Assembly: GCA_027450165.1 (NCBI GenBank)
Contig: DAIDKE010000001.1
Span: 1 to 64,000 of the forward strand
Length of the DNA stretch: 64,000 nt
Reading direction: 5' to 3'
DNA from: Candidatus Saccharimonadota bacterium
Lineage (GTDB): Bacteria > Patescibacteriota > Saccharimonadia > Saccharimonadales > Saccharimonadaceae
Both the position numbers and the translations under genes were made by a program. Below the pieces are notes generated by a model. It was not told where the DNA came from, searched no databases, and saw only the letters and a program-made list of their open reading frames with translations. How positions within the stretch are numbered: position 1 is the stretch's first letter; the number at the start of each line of letters is the position of its first letter. This document shows, piece by piece, positions 36,091-44,295 of the stretch.

Positions 36091-37796
36091 GAGCTAATCT
36101 TAAACTCAACCGTGATCTTGTTCGGGTCGTTCGGAACCTTATCAACCCAGAAATAAGAGTATTTAACCTTAACGTCGTTCACACCATCAATCGCGCCAAT
36201 CGTAGCCTGAACTTGACCGGTCTTTTGCCCGGCAACCTGTTTTTTGATATCAGATGCCTGTAGATTTGGACCAATATAACCGACGGCATTGATGTTGGCC
36301 GATGCGGCCACGCCGTTGGCGGCCGGGGTGTAGTTCGAGAAGGCGATTTTTTCGTTACCCTGATAGATGCGCAGCTTGGTTTTGTCGTTAATTTGTGCGG
36401 TTAAAGCGGCCGTCATGTAGGTCTGAGCGGCCGATTTTGGTACTGCCGTCATAGTATAGGTCGTGGTGACAGTTAAGGTAGCCTGGGTCGTGCCATCCGG
36501 GAGGGCCTCACCGACGGCCGGTGTTGATACGGCGTCACCTGGCGTAGCCGTAAAGCTATCGCTTATAACAATCTGGTCACTAGTAAACTTGGCTTGAAGT
36601 TGCTTTTTAATCGCGTCTTGGCTAGTGCCTTGTAGTTTGGCCTTAGCCTGATCAAAGTCGCTTTGACTGACTGCCTTAACGGTTTGGCTGGTGCCGCCAG
36701 TAATATCTGTTGTAGCTGTTGCAGTTACGTTGCTCGACTGACCAGCGACACTAAACGTATCACCACTTGTCGTATTGTAGGCACTACCGACATCGGCCGC
36801 CGTAATCTGAACGGCATCTGACTGGCCGGGCACAACACAGGCTGAACCACCGCCACAGTTGCCAAGGGCTGCCGCCGGGATAGTTACCTGTGACTGTGTG
36901 ACGTAATTGTTGCCTTCAGACGAGGTAATCGTCGTTCCAGAGGCAATCGTCACATCGCTAATCGTCTTGTTGCTAAATTTAACGCTACCGGCCGCCTTGT
37001 TGCCAATTTGCTTGCTACCAGTGGCGTCAAAGGTAACCTTGTTATCTTGTTTAATGGTTTGGGTCACCGAACTAACGATGCCCTTCGAAAAATCGGTCGC
37101 TTGGCTGTCACCCAGGGTGACCGTGGCGTTGATATTGGTTGCCGCGGCTTTAGCTGTAACGGTAATCGTCGCCGCTGGCGCAAAAACATACATCCAAATC
37201 AACAGGCCGGTCAATGCAAGCGCGCCAATAATGCCCAAGAAAAGCTTTTTCCTAAAACTGTTAAAGTTAGGGATCTTACTTTTTGCCTTTTTGCTACTAG
37301 CCGGCGGCGCCTTGGTGGCTACCGCGCCGCTAGCAGCGGCCTTGACAGGGTCACCGTCGATATCGATATTTTCTAGTTCACTACTGTCGACAATCGGCAC
37401 AACGTTAGTCTTTGGCTTAATCAATGGTTCGTGCGTCTTAGACATTGCAGCATGATCACCAACCGGCAGCTGTGAGCCGTCGATAATATCGTCGTCATCA
37501 TCAACCACTAAGGCAGGAACTTCGGCCAACTCAGGTTTAGACTGCAGATTTTTAGCGACCGGAATCATGGCCGCCGATGCTAGGGCTATTAAAGCCTGAT
37601 TATTGGTCACAACAACCAGTTGCTTGCTGGCGCCTTTAGCCATTCGCTCAAGTAAGCGCAAATTGACGGCACTCTGAAGCACCGTGCTGTGGCGCGGTGG
37701 CACTAGAGCAACGATCTTCTCTTTGCTGGCTTTGATTTTGCCGATAATGGCGGTGATGTCGTCTTCGACATCAATATAAATGACATCTTTATTCAT
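36087..37796 (-). CDS. Large membrane-anchored protein, CPR baseplate-J-like type
   Basis: A 569-residue protein. The first 100 residues form a cytoplasmic alpha/beta domain (MNKDVIYIDVEDDITAIIGKI, IVALVPPRHSTVLQSAVNLRLLERMA). A linker and one membrane helix (about 190-212) follow, and then about 350 outer residues rich in Thr, Ser, Ala and Val with repeated beta segments (VTVTAKAAATNINATVTLG, GSVKFSNKTISDVTIASGTTI). Similar CPR proteins are often labelled baseplate J-like; I regard that as a name, not a function. Three bases from the PilM/FtsA-like gene, suggesting a shared envelope or pilus-assembly role. Confidence 0.7.
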   Translation of the reverse strand: MNKDVIYIDVEDDITAIIGKIKASKEKIVALVPPRHSTVLQSAVNLRLLERMAKGASKQLVVVTNNQALIALASAAMIPVAKNLQSKPELAEVPALVVDDDDDIIDGSQLPVGDHAAMSKTHEPLIKPKTNVVPIVDSSELENIDIDGDPVKAAASGAVATKAPPASSKKAKSKIPNFNSFRKKLFLGIIGALALTGLLIWMYVFAPAATITVTAKAAATNINATVTLGDSQATDFSKGIVSSVTQTIKQDNKVTFDATGSKQIGNKAAGSVKFSNKTISDVTIASGTTITSSEGNNYVTQSQVTIPAAALGNCGGGSACVVPGQSDAVQITAADVGSAYNTTSGDTFSVAGQSSNVTATATTDITGGTSQTVKAVSQSDFDQAKAKLQGTSQDAIKKQLQAKFTSDQIVISDSFTATPGDAVSTPAVGEALPDGTTQATLTVTTTYTMTAVPKSAAQTYMTAALTAQINDKTKLRIYQGNEKIAFSNYTPAANGVAASANINAVGYIGPNLQASDIKKQVAGQKTGQVQATIGAIDGVNDVKVKYSYFWVDKVPNDPNKITVEFKISS

Positions 37797-37798
37797 AG

Positions 37799-39076
37799 TT
37801 AAATTCGAAGAATCCGGTTGAGTTTTTCTTTAATCGACCCGCCGTCTCCACTACCAATTATTGTATCATAGCCAACCCGGAGCAGCCCCATGGCGGTAAT
37901 GAAAGTGTGGTCTTTAATATCACCGGTGTCATCTGTTACACCAATGACTTCTGACGGACTAATGTAATGGACGGTCGGCTTGCGCGTGAACGGTAATTCT
38001 TTGTGCCAATCTTCACCTTCAAGTGCGGTGACGACCTTCGACAGGCTGGCACCACCACCACAGAGCAAGATTCGGTTCGGTAAATGGTCAAGCGAGTCAA
38101 ACTCACCCAGCGCCAGTTCAACACCGGCCAGCCAAACTTCGAGCGTTTTATCAATCGCCGCGTTAACTTCCTTGGCAATCGTTGGTTTTATGTGACTACT
38201 GTCAACATTGACCTTTAGCTTTTCGGCGTCGTCATAAGAAAGATTCATATTGCTAGCAATCGTTTGCGTAAAGCTGCGACCACCGATGCCAAACATCTTG
38301 GTACCCTCGACGCCACCGTCGTTCACCACGGCAATATCGGTCGTACCGCCACCAATATCAGCTAAAATTGCCGTAAACGTACTGCTGGCGTCGTTGCCCA
38401 ACACGCTACGGCTAACCGCAAACGGCTCGGCCGCCACGGCCAACAACTCTAGTGAAAGCTCGTCGGCCACACGTTCCAGCGCTCCAATGTGAACCATCGG
38501 CGCAAAAGCAGTATAAATCTGCACAGCCACATCACGTCCCTGGAAGCCAATTGGGTTCGACACCTTGTAGCCGTCAATGTGGATACCCACCAAGGCGCTG
38601 TTGACCAGCTTAACCTCGACATCTTCGTTGCCAGTTTCCAGAGCAATCTGTTTTTGAGCCTTAACCTGGGCGCGCTCCTGAACCTTTTCGATAATAAATT
38701 CCATCTCCGAACTATCGAGCGGACGGTCTGGCTGTGGTCGACGATAGCGAATCGTATCTGTTACACCCTTTACTAATTCGCCGGCAATACCAATCACAAC
38801 CCGCTTAGCCTGCAAACCGGCCTGTTGCTCGGCGTCGTTAAGCGCTGCTTCACAGTGGCGCACCACACCCGCAATATCGGCAATCGCACCCGAATGCATA
38901 TCGCTGACATCTTGTCGTGCCCGGCCGACACCAATAATTTTTAGCTGGTCATCTTCGATCTTGGCAATTAGCGCCTTAACGAACTCCGTACCAATATCAA
39001 GCGCTACAACATAGTCGTCGGCGTCGACTGATTTTCTAACCGAATCTCTAACTGAACGTAATTTTTGCAATACCAT
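37799..39076 (-). CDS. FtsA/PilM-like actin-family ATPase
   Basis: A 425-residue actin-like ATPase with phosphate 1 DYVVALDIGTEFVKALI, an SHS2/1C-type insert (SSEMEFIIEKVQERAQ to GIHIDGYKVSNP), phosphate 2 ILADIGGGTTDIAVV and adenosine motif RILLCGGGASLSKV. The fold matches FtsA (cell division) and PilM (type IV pili). No ftsZ is adjacent, and the downstream large membrane protein fits either an assembly platform or a divisome. Promoter TTAGAC, 17 bases, TATAAT lies upstream on the minus strand, with AGAAGG before the ATG. Confidence 0.82.
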   Translation of the reverse strand: MVLQKLRSVRDSVRKSVDADDYVVALDIGTEFVKALIAKIEDDQLKIIGVGRARQDVSDMHSGAIADIAGVVRHCEAALNDAEQQAGLQAKRVVIGIAGELVKGVTDTIRYRRPQPDRPLDSSEMEFIIEKVQERAQVKAQKQIALETGNEDVEVKLVNSALVGIHIDGYKVSNPIGFQGRDVAVQIYTAFAPMVHIGALERVADELSLELLAVAAEPFAVSRSVLGNDASSTFTAILADIGGGTTDIAVVNDGGVEGTKMFGIGGRSFTQTIASNMNLSYDDAEKLKVNVDSSHIKPTIAKEVNAAIDKTLEVWLAGVELALGEFDSLDHLPNRILLCGGGASLSKVVTALEGEDWHKELPFTRKPTVHYISPSEVIGVTDDTGDIKDHTFITAMGLLRVGYDTIIGSGDGGSIKEKLNRILRI

Positions 39077-39120
39077 AATTGCCTTCTATTATACACCCGT
39101 CAAGCTTATGGTCTAATGGG

Positions 39121-39149
39121 TTGTGTTTTCAGTATAATTATTGTATAAT
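39121..39149 (+). promoter_or_regulatory. Promoter of the unknown gene at 39158; leaderless
   Basis: TTGTGT (39121-39126), 17 bases, TATAAT (39144-39149), then eight bases to ATG 39158. Confidence 0.68.
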
Positions 39150-39157
39150 TACATGAA

Positions 39158-40117
39158 ATGAGTAAGTCAGGTGAAAATATCGCTGTGCCACGCGTGTTTC
39201 ATTCAAGCAGTAAGACGTTGGGCCTTGATCCAGCGGAACAAGCATGCCTAGTCGACGCAATGCGCACCACCACTGACGAATTACGCTTTTCGGATGCTAC
39301 GCCAGAACTATCTCGACTAAGAATGCTTAGTAGCAAGGCCGGCGCCAAGACTATGGACATTACATCGGTATCGCTTGATTTAAATTTACCGAATAAAATC
39401 GGCGAGCAGGGTGCTATTCATATCGCCAGCAGGGACTCAATCAACACCGCAACCTATGTATACGAGCCCGACTACAATGTCTGGAAAGTCATCAGACCCT
39501 ACGCTAGAGCAAAACAGGGTCGTTTGGATAATGCCGGCATCGCAGCCATGCTCTCAGAGAGTCTGGAAGACGGCAATGTCTTTGACGACTTTATGGATAA
39601 AACTGATGTTTCGGCGCATGACATCACTGACACGCTCACCAATTACCTGAGATCTCTTCGAGCTGGGTTGAAGACGCGTGAACTTTATCAACTTTCAACG
39701 CGTAAACACAGACGTTTTAACTACCATGTCAACACCGATGATCCGACACATCGATTAACCATTACTGACGGTTTTGACGCTGCACTTGATTATTCCGAAA
39801 CCAACTTTAAGCGGCGGTACAAACTGGCGCTTGGCGCCGTGTATCAAGTCGGATTAATCGACCCAAAAGAGATCACTAAACGGTATGAGTACGCTTTTGG
39901 CGTAGACAAGATTGATAAAGACAACACCGAAAAAGTCAGTTTAGGCACCGGCGCGGTTACAATTGGTAGTTTTGATCAAATTAACGAACGCGAGCTCGCC
40001 GCCATGGCTAGAATTGATCAATTCGGCTATCCATCGATTGACGCCCTGTATGTCGGCCTGAACGCCCTGCGCCGTAAACATCAACTCGGCGATTTTCGCG
40101 CGCCATTGGTAGCCTAG
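39158..40117 (+). CDS. Unknown cytoplasmic protein
   Basis: A 319-residue soluble protein with no recognised domain. The first 130 residues are mixed alpha/beta, the rest mainly helical and charged (NFKRRYKLALGAVYQVGLIDPKEITKRYEYAFG). No signal peptide or membrane segment. Its composition is backbone-like. It has a clear leaderless promoter. Its TAG overlaps the alaS stop by 4 bases (CTAG), so the two genes converge with no terminator between them. Confidence 0.65.
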   Translation: MSKSGENIAVPRVFHSSSKTLGLDPAEQACLVDAMRTTTDELRFSDATPELSRLRMLSSKAGAKTMDITSVSLDLNLPNKIGEQGAIHIASRDSINTATYVYEPDYNVWKVIRPYARAKQGRLDNAGIAAMLSESLEDGNVFDDFMDKTDVSAHDITDTLTNYLRSLRAGLKTRELYQLSTRKHRRFNYHVNTDDPTHRLTITDGFDAALDYSETNFKRRYKLALGAVYQVGLIDPKEITKRYEYAFGVDKIDKDNTEKVSLGTGAVTIGSFDQINERELAAMARIDQFGYPSIDALYVGLNALRRKHQLGDFRAPLVA

Positions 40118-42075
40118 GCTAAAACAGCTTTAATCCGGCGAATACCGGCGCTACTGGCTTCTTCTTTGACGATTTTGAATTTCTTGCCGTCTTCGCCGAG
40201 TTGGCCGGTGTGATCGACGTGCGGTCCGCCGCAGATTTCGAGGCTGGCCATGTGTTCGCCCTCGCCCATTTGGTAAACTTTGACGGTTTCGCCGTAGCGC
40301 TCACCAAATGGCCCGATTGCGCCCATATCGAGCGCCTCTTGAGTTGGGTATTCTTTAAAGGTCACTGGCAAATCTTCGGCAATCCAGCCGTTGACTAGAT
40401 CTTCAATTTTGTGTAAATCTTCTTCTGGCAATTTGCCGTCGTGATTGAAGTCAAACCGCAGACGTTCTTCGGTGATGTTACTGCCGTGCTGGCGCAATTC
40501 CGGACCATAAAGCTGGCGCAAAGCTGATTGCAACAAGTGAGTCGCGGTATGGTATTTTTTGTGGATTAGCGAGTCGCCGCCTAGGCCGCCTTTGAATTCA
40601 CCCTTGGTAGCGGTGCGGGAGCGGTTGCGCTGCTCTTCCAATTTTTCATCGAACTGGGTACGCCAATTTTCGGGCAGTTCAATTCCCTGACGAAAAGCTT
40701 CTTCGGTCGAGAGCTCAACTGGGAATCCATAGGTATCATAAAGAATGAATAATTTTTCACCCAGAGAAGCTTCCTTATGTTTTAATTTCGATTGTAGGTC
40801 TTGTTCTGAACCAGTAAGACTCGCAGCTGAACCTATCGTTATATTTGGAGACAAAAACATCTTTCCAAACTCTTTCAAGCCATTGCGTAGTGTTTGTCGA
40901 AAGGCTTTTTCTTCTTTGACAAGAACCGCAATAACTTCGTCGCGATGTTCGGCAACTTCTGGAAAATCGCTATGATACAGATCGGCGATAATGGGAACTA
41001 CTTGCTCCAAAAAGTTCTGCTCAACGCCCAAATCAAAGGCAAATCGGATAGCGCGGCGAATCAATCGTCGCATCACATAGCCCTGCTCTTTGTTGCTTGG
41101 CACGCAGCCGTCGACAGCCAAGAAAGTTGCGGCGCGCAAATGGTCGGCAATAACACGCATACTTTCGGTGTGCGAGTCATATTTTTTGCCGCTCAGAGCT
41201 TCAAGTTTAGCAATAATCGGCCACATAACGCTGATTTTAAAGACATCCGGGTCGCCGAGTTTAGCAGCAGCAATGCGCTCTAGGCCAGAACCGTGGTCGA
41301 TGTTCTTTTGCTCAAGCTCTTCAAATTTACCTTCAGCAACTTTGCGGTAAGCCATGAAAACGTTGTTGCCGATTTCCATAAAGCGGCCGCAATCGCAGTT
41401 CGGATGGCAAAATTCGCCAAATTCCGGGTTATGTTCGACGTCCAAAAATTCGTAGAACATTTCGCTGTCGGGGCCACATGGGTCACCGACCGGCGTGGTT
41501 TCGGGTGAACCATTGCGACTCCACCAGTTCTTACTGCCATCGTAATAGAAAATTCGTTCGCCATCATGAATGCCGCGCTTGTAGCCGTCGGCTTCGGAAC
41601 CAATTTGGGCCTCGCCGGCGCTTAAACCGTGCTGCTCAAATAGACGCTTCCAGACGCTCGATGCTTCGGTGTCTTTGGGAATTCCATAGCGCTCGTCGCC
41701 AATGTAACAAGTGACGTACAAACGGCTCATATCCAGCCCCACAACTTGGCTCAAAAACTCGAACATCCATTCGATTTGCTGCTCTTTAAAGTAGTCACCC
41801 ATACTCCAGTTGCCGAGCATTTCGAAAAAAGTCGTGTGGCGGTTGTCGCCGATATCGTCAATATCTTGGGCACGCAAGCAAGTTTGCGAGTCGGTAATGC
41901 GCTGACCTTCCGGATGCGGTTGTCCCAGTAGATAAGGAATCATCGGCTGCATACCGGAACCGGTAAATAAGGTCGTCGGGTCGTCTTTAAGAACTAACGG
42001 GGCGCGTTTAACAATTTTGTGGCCGCGTTCTTCGAAAAATTTAAGATACGCGTTGCGAATTTCTTGGGCGTTCAT
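40114..42075 (-). CDS. alaS: Alanyl-tRNA synthetase, short form
   Basis: AlaS of 653 residues against about 875 in most bacteria. The class II catalytic domain (FFEERGHKIVKRAPLVLKDDPTTLFTGSGMQPM, TFFEMLGNWSMGDYFK) and the tRNA-recognition region are present. The editing domain keeps its zinc residues in HTATHLLQSAL and CGGPHVDHTG. The C-terminal oligomerisation (C-Ala) domain is missing, as in other CPR genomes. A stretch of about 40 residues before LFILYDTYGFP seems longer than usual. TTACAA, 16 bases, TACAAT ends seven bases before the ATG on the minus strand, so it is leaderless. Confidence 0.95.
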   Translation of the reverse strand: MNAQEIRNAYLKFFEERGHKIVKRAPLVLKDDPTTLFTGSGMQPMIPYLLGQPHPEGQRITDSQTCLRAQDIDDIGDNRHTTFFEMLGNWSMGDYFKEQQIEWMFEFLSQVVGLDMSRLYVTCYIGDERYGIPKDTEASSVWKRLFEQHGLSAGEAQIGSEADGYKRGIHDGERIFYYDGSKNWWSRNGSPETTPVGDPCGPDSEMFYEFLDVEHNPEFGEFCHPNCDCGRFMEIGNNVFMAYRKVAEGKFEELEQKNIDHGSGLERIAAAKLGDPDVFKISVMWPIIAKLEALSGKKYDSHTESMRVIADHLRAATFLAVDGCVPSNKEQGYVMRRLIRRAIRFAFDLGVEQNFLEQVVPIIADLYHSDFPEVAEHRDEVIAVLVKEEKAFRQTLRNGLKEFGKMFLSPNITIGSAASLTGSEQDLQSKLKHKEASLGEKLFILYDTYGFPVELSTEEAFRQGIELPENWRTQFDEKLEEQRNRSRTATKGEFKGGLGGDSLIHKKYHTATHLLQSALRQLYGPELRQHGSNITEERLRFDFNHDGKLPEEDLHKIEDLVNGWIAEDLPVTFKEYPTQEALDMGAIGPFGERYGETVKVYQMGEGEHMASLEICGGPHVDHTGQLGEDGKKFKIVKEEASSAGIRRIKAVLA

Positions 42076-42082
42076 CTCTGTT

Positions 42083-42110
42083 ATTGTAACAGTTATTTTA
42101 ATTTTTGTAA
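42083..42110 (-). promoter_or_regulatory. alaS promoter; leaderless
   Basis: On the minus strand TTACAA (42105-42110), 16 bases, TACAAT (42083-42088), then seven bases to the ATG. Confidence 0.65.
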
Positions 42111-42115
42111 CCTCT

Positions 42116-42143
42116 TTGACATTTATAAAATTTGGAGTATGGT
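42116..42143 (+). promoter_or_regulatory. Promoter of the G+C-rich membrane peptide gene
   Basis: Consensus TTGACA (42116-42121), 16 bases, TATGGT (42138-42143), about 50 bases before the ATG. It lies back to back with the alaS promoter. Confidence 0.65.
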
Positions 42144-42193
42144 GATATTAAGCCAATCATCCGCACCAATTGTCAAGAGAGGAAGTGAGTGAT

Positions 42194-42433
42194 ATGGCCG
42201 CAACCCGCAAGAACAAGCTGATTTGCCTGGTGGCCTTGGTCATCACGCTCGCCTGTTCCATCGTCATCAAGTACGCCGCCACCATCCGCGAGCTGGCCAA
42301 GCTGCCCGTGAAGCAGTTCCTACTAGTCATCGGCGGTATCTTGCTCGTCCTTTCCATCAGCGGCGGCGTCGCCGTCTACATGATGGCGCAGATGCTCGAC
42401 AACTACTTCGAGCCCAAGCAGGTCGACAAGTGA
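42194..42433 (+). CDS. Two-helix membrane mini-protein, lone G+C-rich cassette
   Basis: A 79-residue protein with two membrane helices (about 9-25 and 40-64), a short basic start (MAATRKNK) and an acidic-basic tail (NYFEPKQVDK). No family recognised. ATG 42194 is preceded by GAGAGGAAGTGAG, a Shine-Dalgarno-like stretch; an upstream in-frame start at 42170 has none. Codons end mostly in G or C, unlike alaS and mnmA on either side. With its own promoter and a strong terminator it forms a complete insert of about 380 bases. Confidence 0.7.
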   Translation: MAATRKNKLICLVALVITLACSIVIKYAATIRELAKLPVKQFLLVIGGILLVLSISGGVAVYMMAQMLDNYFEPKQVDK

Positions 42434-42452
42434 TGGCTACGGGACGCACCAA

Positions 42453-42491
42453 GCCGGCTCCATGACTAGTAAATCTAGTTGTGGAGCCGGC
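42453..42491 (+). terminator. Strong hairpin after the membrane mini-protein gene
   Basis: GCCGGCTCCA/TGGAGCCGGC (42453-42462 with 42482-42491) with inner ACTAG/CTAGT, followed by GCTTTAAATTTT. It may also block read-through from mnmA on the other strand. Confidence 0.75.
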
Positions 42492-42512
42492 GCTTTAAAT
42501 TTTCGAAGGATG

Positions 42513-43700
42513 TTAAGCGACGATGCCGCCGCCCAGGCAGACCTCGCCATCATAAATCACGACCGATTGACCAGCCGCCACGGCTCGTTCTGGCGAGGTT
42601 GGCTTCAAGATTACCTTATCGCCGTCATAGGACAAATGCGCATCAACTAGCGCCGCACGGTGACGGACACGAATTTTATAATCGCCCTCGCTTGGCGCTT
42701 CATTAATCCAATGCACTTCGTCTAGTTCGACTTCCGGCTTCCATAGACTGTCGTCATTCAAATTGGTCGTGACGTAAACTTCGTTCTTGTCCATATCTTT
42801 GCCGACGACGTAATACGGCAAACCACCGCCCAAATCCAGGCCGTGACGCTGACCGATTGTGTAAAAAATTGCGCCATCATGACGGCCCAAAACTTTACCA
42901 GTCGTTTTATCGATAATGTCACCCGGCACCTGCTCGACGTACTGGCTCAAAAAGTCGCGAATGCCAATCTGGCCAACAAAACAAATTCCCTGGCTGTCTT
43001 TTTTGGCCGCCGTGTAAAGACCACGCTCGCGCGCCATTTCACGAACCTGCGGTTTAGTAAAACTACCGAGCGGGAATAGCACTTTTTGTAGCGCTTCGCC
43101 TGAAACGCGGTAAAGAAAATAGGTTTGGTCTTTGTTGGTATCGGCGGCTAATTTGAGCTGTGCCAGCCGGCCGGAGACTGTGAAATCGGTCTTGCGACCG
43201 ATTTCAGCCGAACGCTCAGACGCAAGTGCCGGCGGCACTTCGTCTGAAGAGTGTGCTCCGGCAGGCTGTGCATAGCTTGAATTAGCCATCGCTGAGTCAG
43301 AGGCCGAATTATCTACTCTAGCATAGTGACCAGTGGCGATCAAATCAGCGCCATCTTCCAGCGCTGTTTCCAAAAACAACTTAAACTTCACCTCTTGGTT
43401 GCACATAATATCGGGGTTTGGCGTGCGGCCGCGCTTGTATTCATCGATCATGTAGTCGACGACTTTGTGACGGTATTCATTTTCAAAATCAAAAACTTTG
43501 AAATCAATCCCCAGCTGCACGGCCACCCGTTTGGCGTCGGCCAAATCGTCGGCCCAAGGACAGCGCATGCCTGGCATATCCTGAGTCCAGTTTTTCATAT
43601 AAACCCCAGTGACATCATAGCCCTGCTCTTTAAGCAGCGCTGCCGTTAGCGACGAGTCAACGCCGCCGCTCATACCCACATAAACCTTAGGCACTGCCAA
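42513..43700 (-). CDS. mnmA: tRNA 2-thiouridylase MnmA with internal insert
   Basis: A 395-residue enzyme (usually about 360) that puts sulfur on U34 of Lys, Glu and Gln tRNAs. Motifs are VGMSGGVDSSLTAALL (PP-loop), the first catalytic Cys in PNPDIMCNQEVKF, TGHYARV, NKDQTYFLYRV and the second Cys in GICFVGQ. Between TGHYARVDN and KLAADTNKDQ lies an extra low-complexity segment of about 45 residues (SASDSAMANSSYAQPAG and following), encoded by two perfect or near-perfect palindromes at 43181-43206 and 43216-43247. The frame is intact. The cysteine desulfurase two genes upstream in the same operon would supply sulfur. Confidence 0.95.
   Translation of the reverse strand: MAVPKVYVGMSGGVDSSLTAALLKEQGYDVTGVYMKNWTQDMPGMRCPWADDLADAKRVAVQLGIDFKVFDFENEYRHKVVDYMIDEYKRGRTPNPDIMCNQEVKFKLFLETALEDGADLIATGHYARVDNSASDSAMANSSYAQPAGAHSSDEVPPALASERSAEIGRKTDFTVSGRLAQLKLAADTNKDQTYFLYRVSGEALQKVLFPLGSFTKPQVREMARERGLYTAAKKDSQGICFVGQIGIRDFLSQYVEQVPGDIIDKTTGKVLGRHDGAIFYTIGQRHGLDLGGGLPYYVVGKDMDKNEVYVTTNLNDDSLWKPEVELDEVHWINEAPSEGDYKIRVRHRAALVDAHLSYDGDKVILKPTSPERAVAAGQSVVIYDGEVCLGGGIVA
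43181..43247. repeat. Two palindromes inside mnmA
   Basis: An 11-bp perfect stem with TTGC loop (TGAAATCGGTC/GACCGATTTCA, 43181-43206) and a 14-bp stem with one bulge (TCAGACG-AAGTGCC/GGCACTT-CGTCTGA, 43216-43247). They coincide with the in-frame extra segment of MnmA. Confidence 0.8.
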
Positions 43701-44295
43701 CTCCGGTAATATGCAAGATTATAATCTTAGCCAGTTCGCCCAAAGCTAGCCACCAGCCGCGCGGCGTTAGCCACCACCAAAACGACCAATCCTTGTCGGT
43801 TAGCACCGGCTTGTTATAGATAGCGACACCCTTGTCGGCACGCTCAAATTCCAGGTAAGCCCGGCGCTGATGATAACCGGAGGTAGTCAAAATGATGCTT
43901 GTAACGCCTAATTCATCAAGAATACTTTTACTGTTGGTAGCGTTCTGCTCGGTGCTTGAAGCGTATTCATCGATATAAATTACACTCGCCGGCACACCCT
44001 CGTTAATCGCCTGGGTTTTCATGGCCGCGGCATTACTCGGGCCGGATTTGTCTTGGGCGGCACCCGAAAAAATAACGTAACTACCCCAGCCATTTTTGTA
44101 CAGTTGAATTGCCGACTCGGTACGCGCCGAGGTGTCGCCACCGCTAATGGCCACGATGGCATCAGCTCGCACGCACTTGCCTTCGCCGGTCGGTTTGTTG
44201 GAACAGCCAGCAAAATCATTAGGCTGCAAATACCAACTTAAGCCGCCAATGATTAGCCCTAATAAAATTACAGCACCCAATAGCCACCTAATCAT
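43687..44295 (-). CDS. YdcF/SanA-like DUF218 membrane protein
   Basis: A 202-residue protein with an N-terminal membrane helix (about 5-24) and an outer DUF218 domain (ADAIVAISGGDTSARTESAIQLY, GWGSYVIFSGAAQDKSGPSNAAAM, SSTEQNATNSKSILDELG, ILTTSGYHQRRAYLEF). Family members influence envelope integrity; the chemistry is not settled. The gene overlaps the mnmA start by 14 bases and the desulfurase stop by 4. Confidence 0.85.
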   Translation of the reverse strand: MIRWLLGAVILLGLIIGGLSWYLQPNDFAGCSNKPTGEGKCVRADAIVAISGGDTSARTESAIQLYKNGWGSYVIFSGAAQDKSGPSNAAAMKTQAINEGVPASVIYIDEYASSTEQNATNSKSILDELGVTSIILTTSGYHQRRAYLEFERADKGVAIYNKPVLTDKDWSFWWWLTPRGWWLALGELAKIIILHITGVGSA

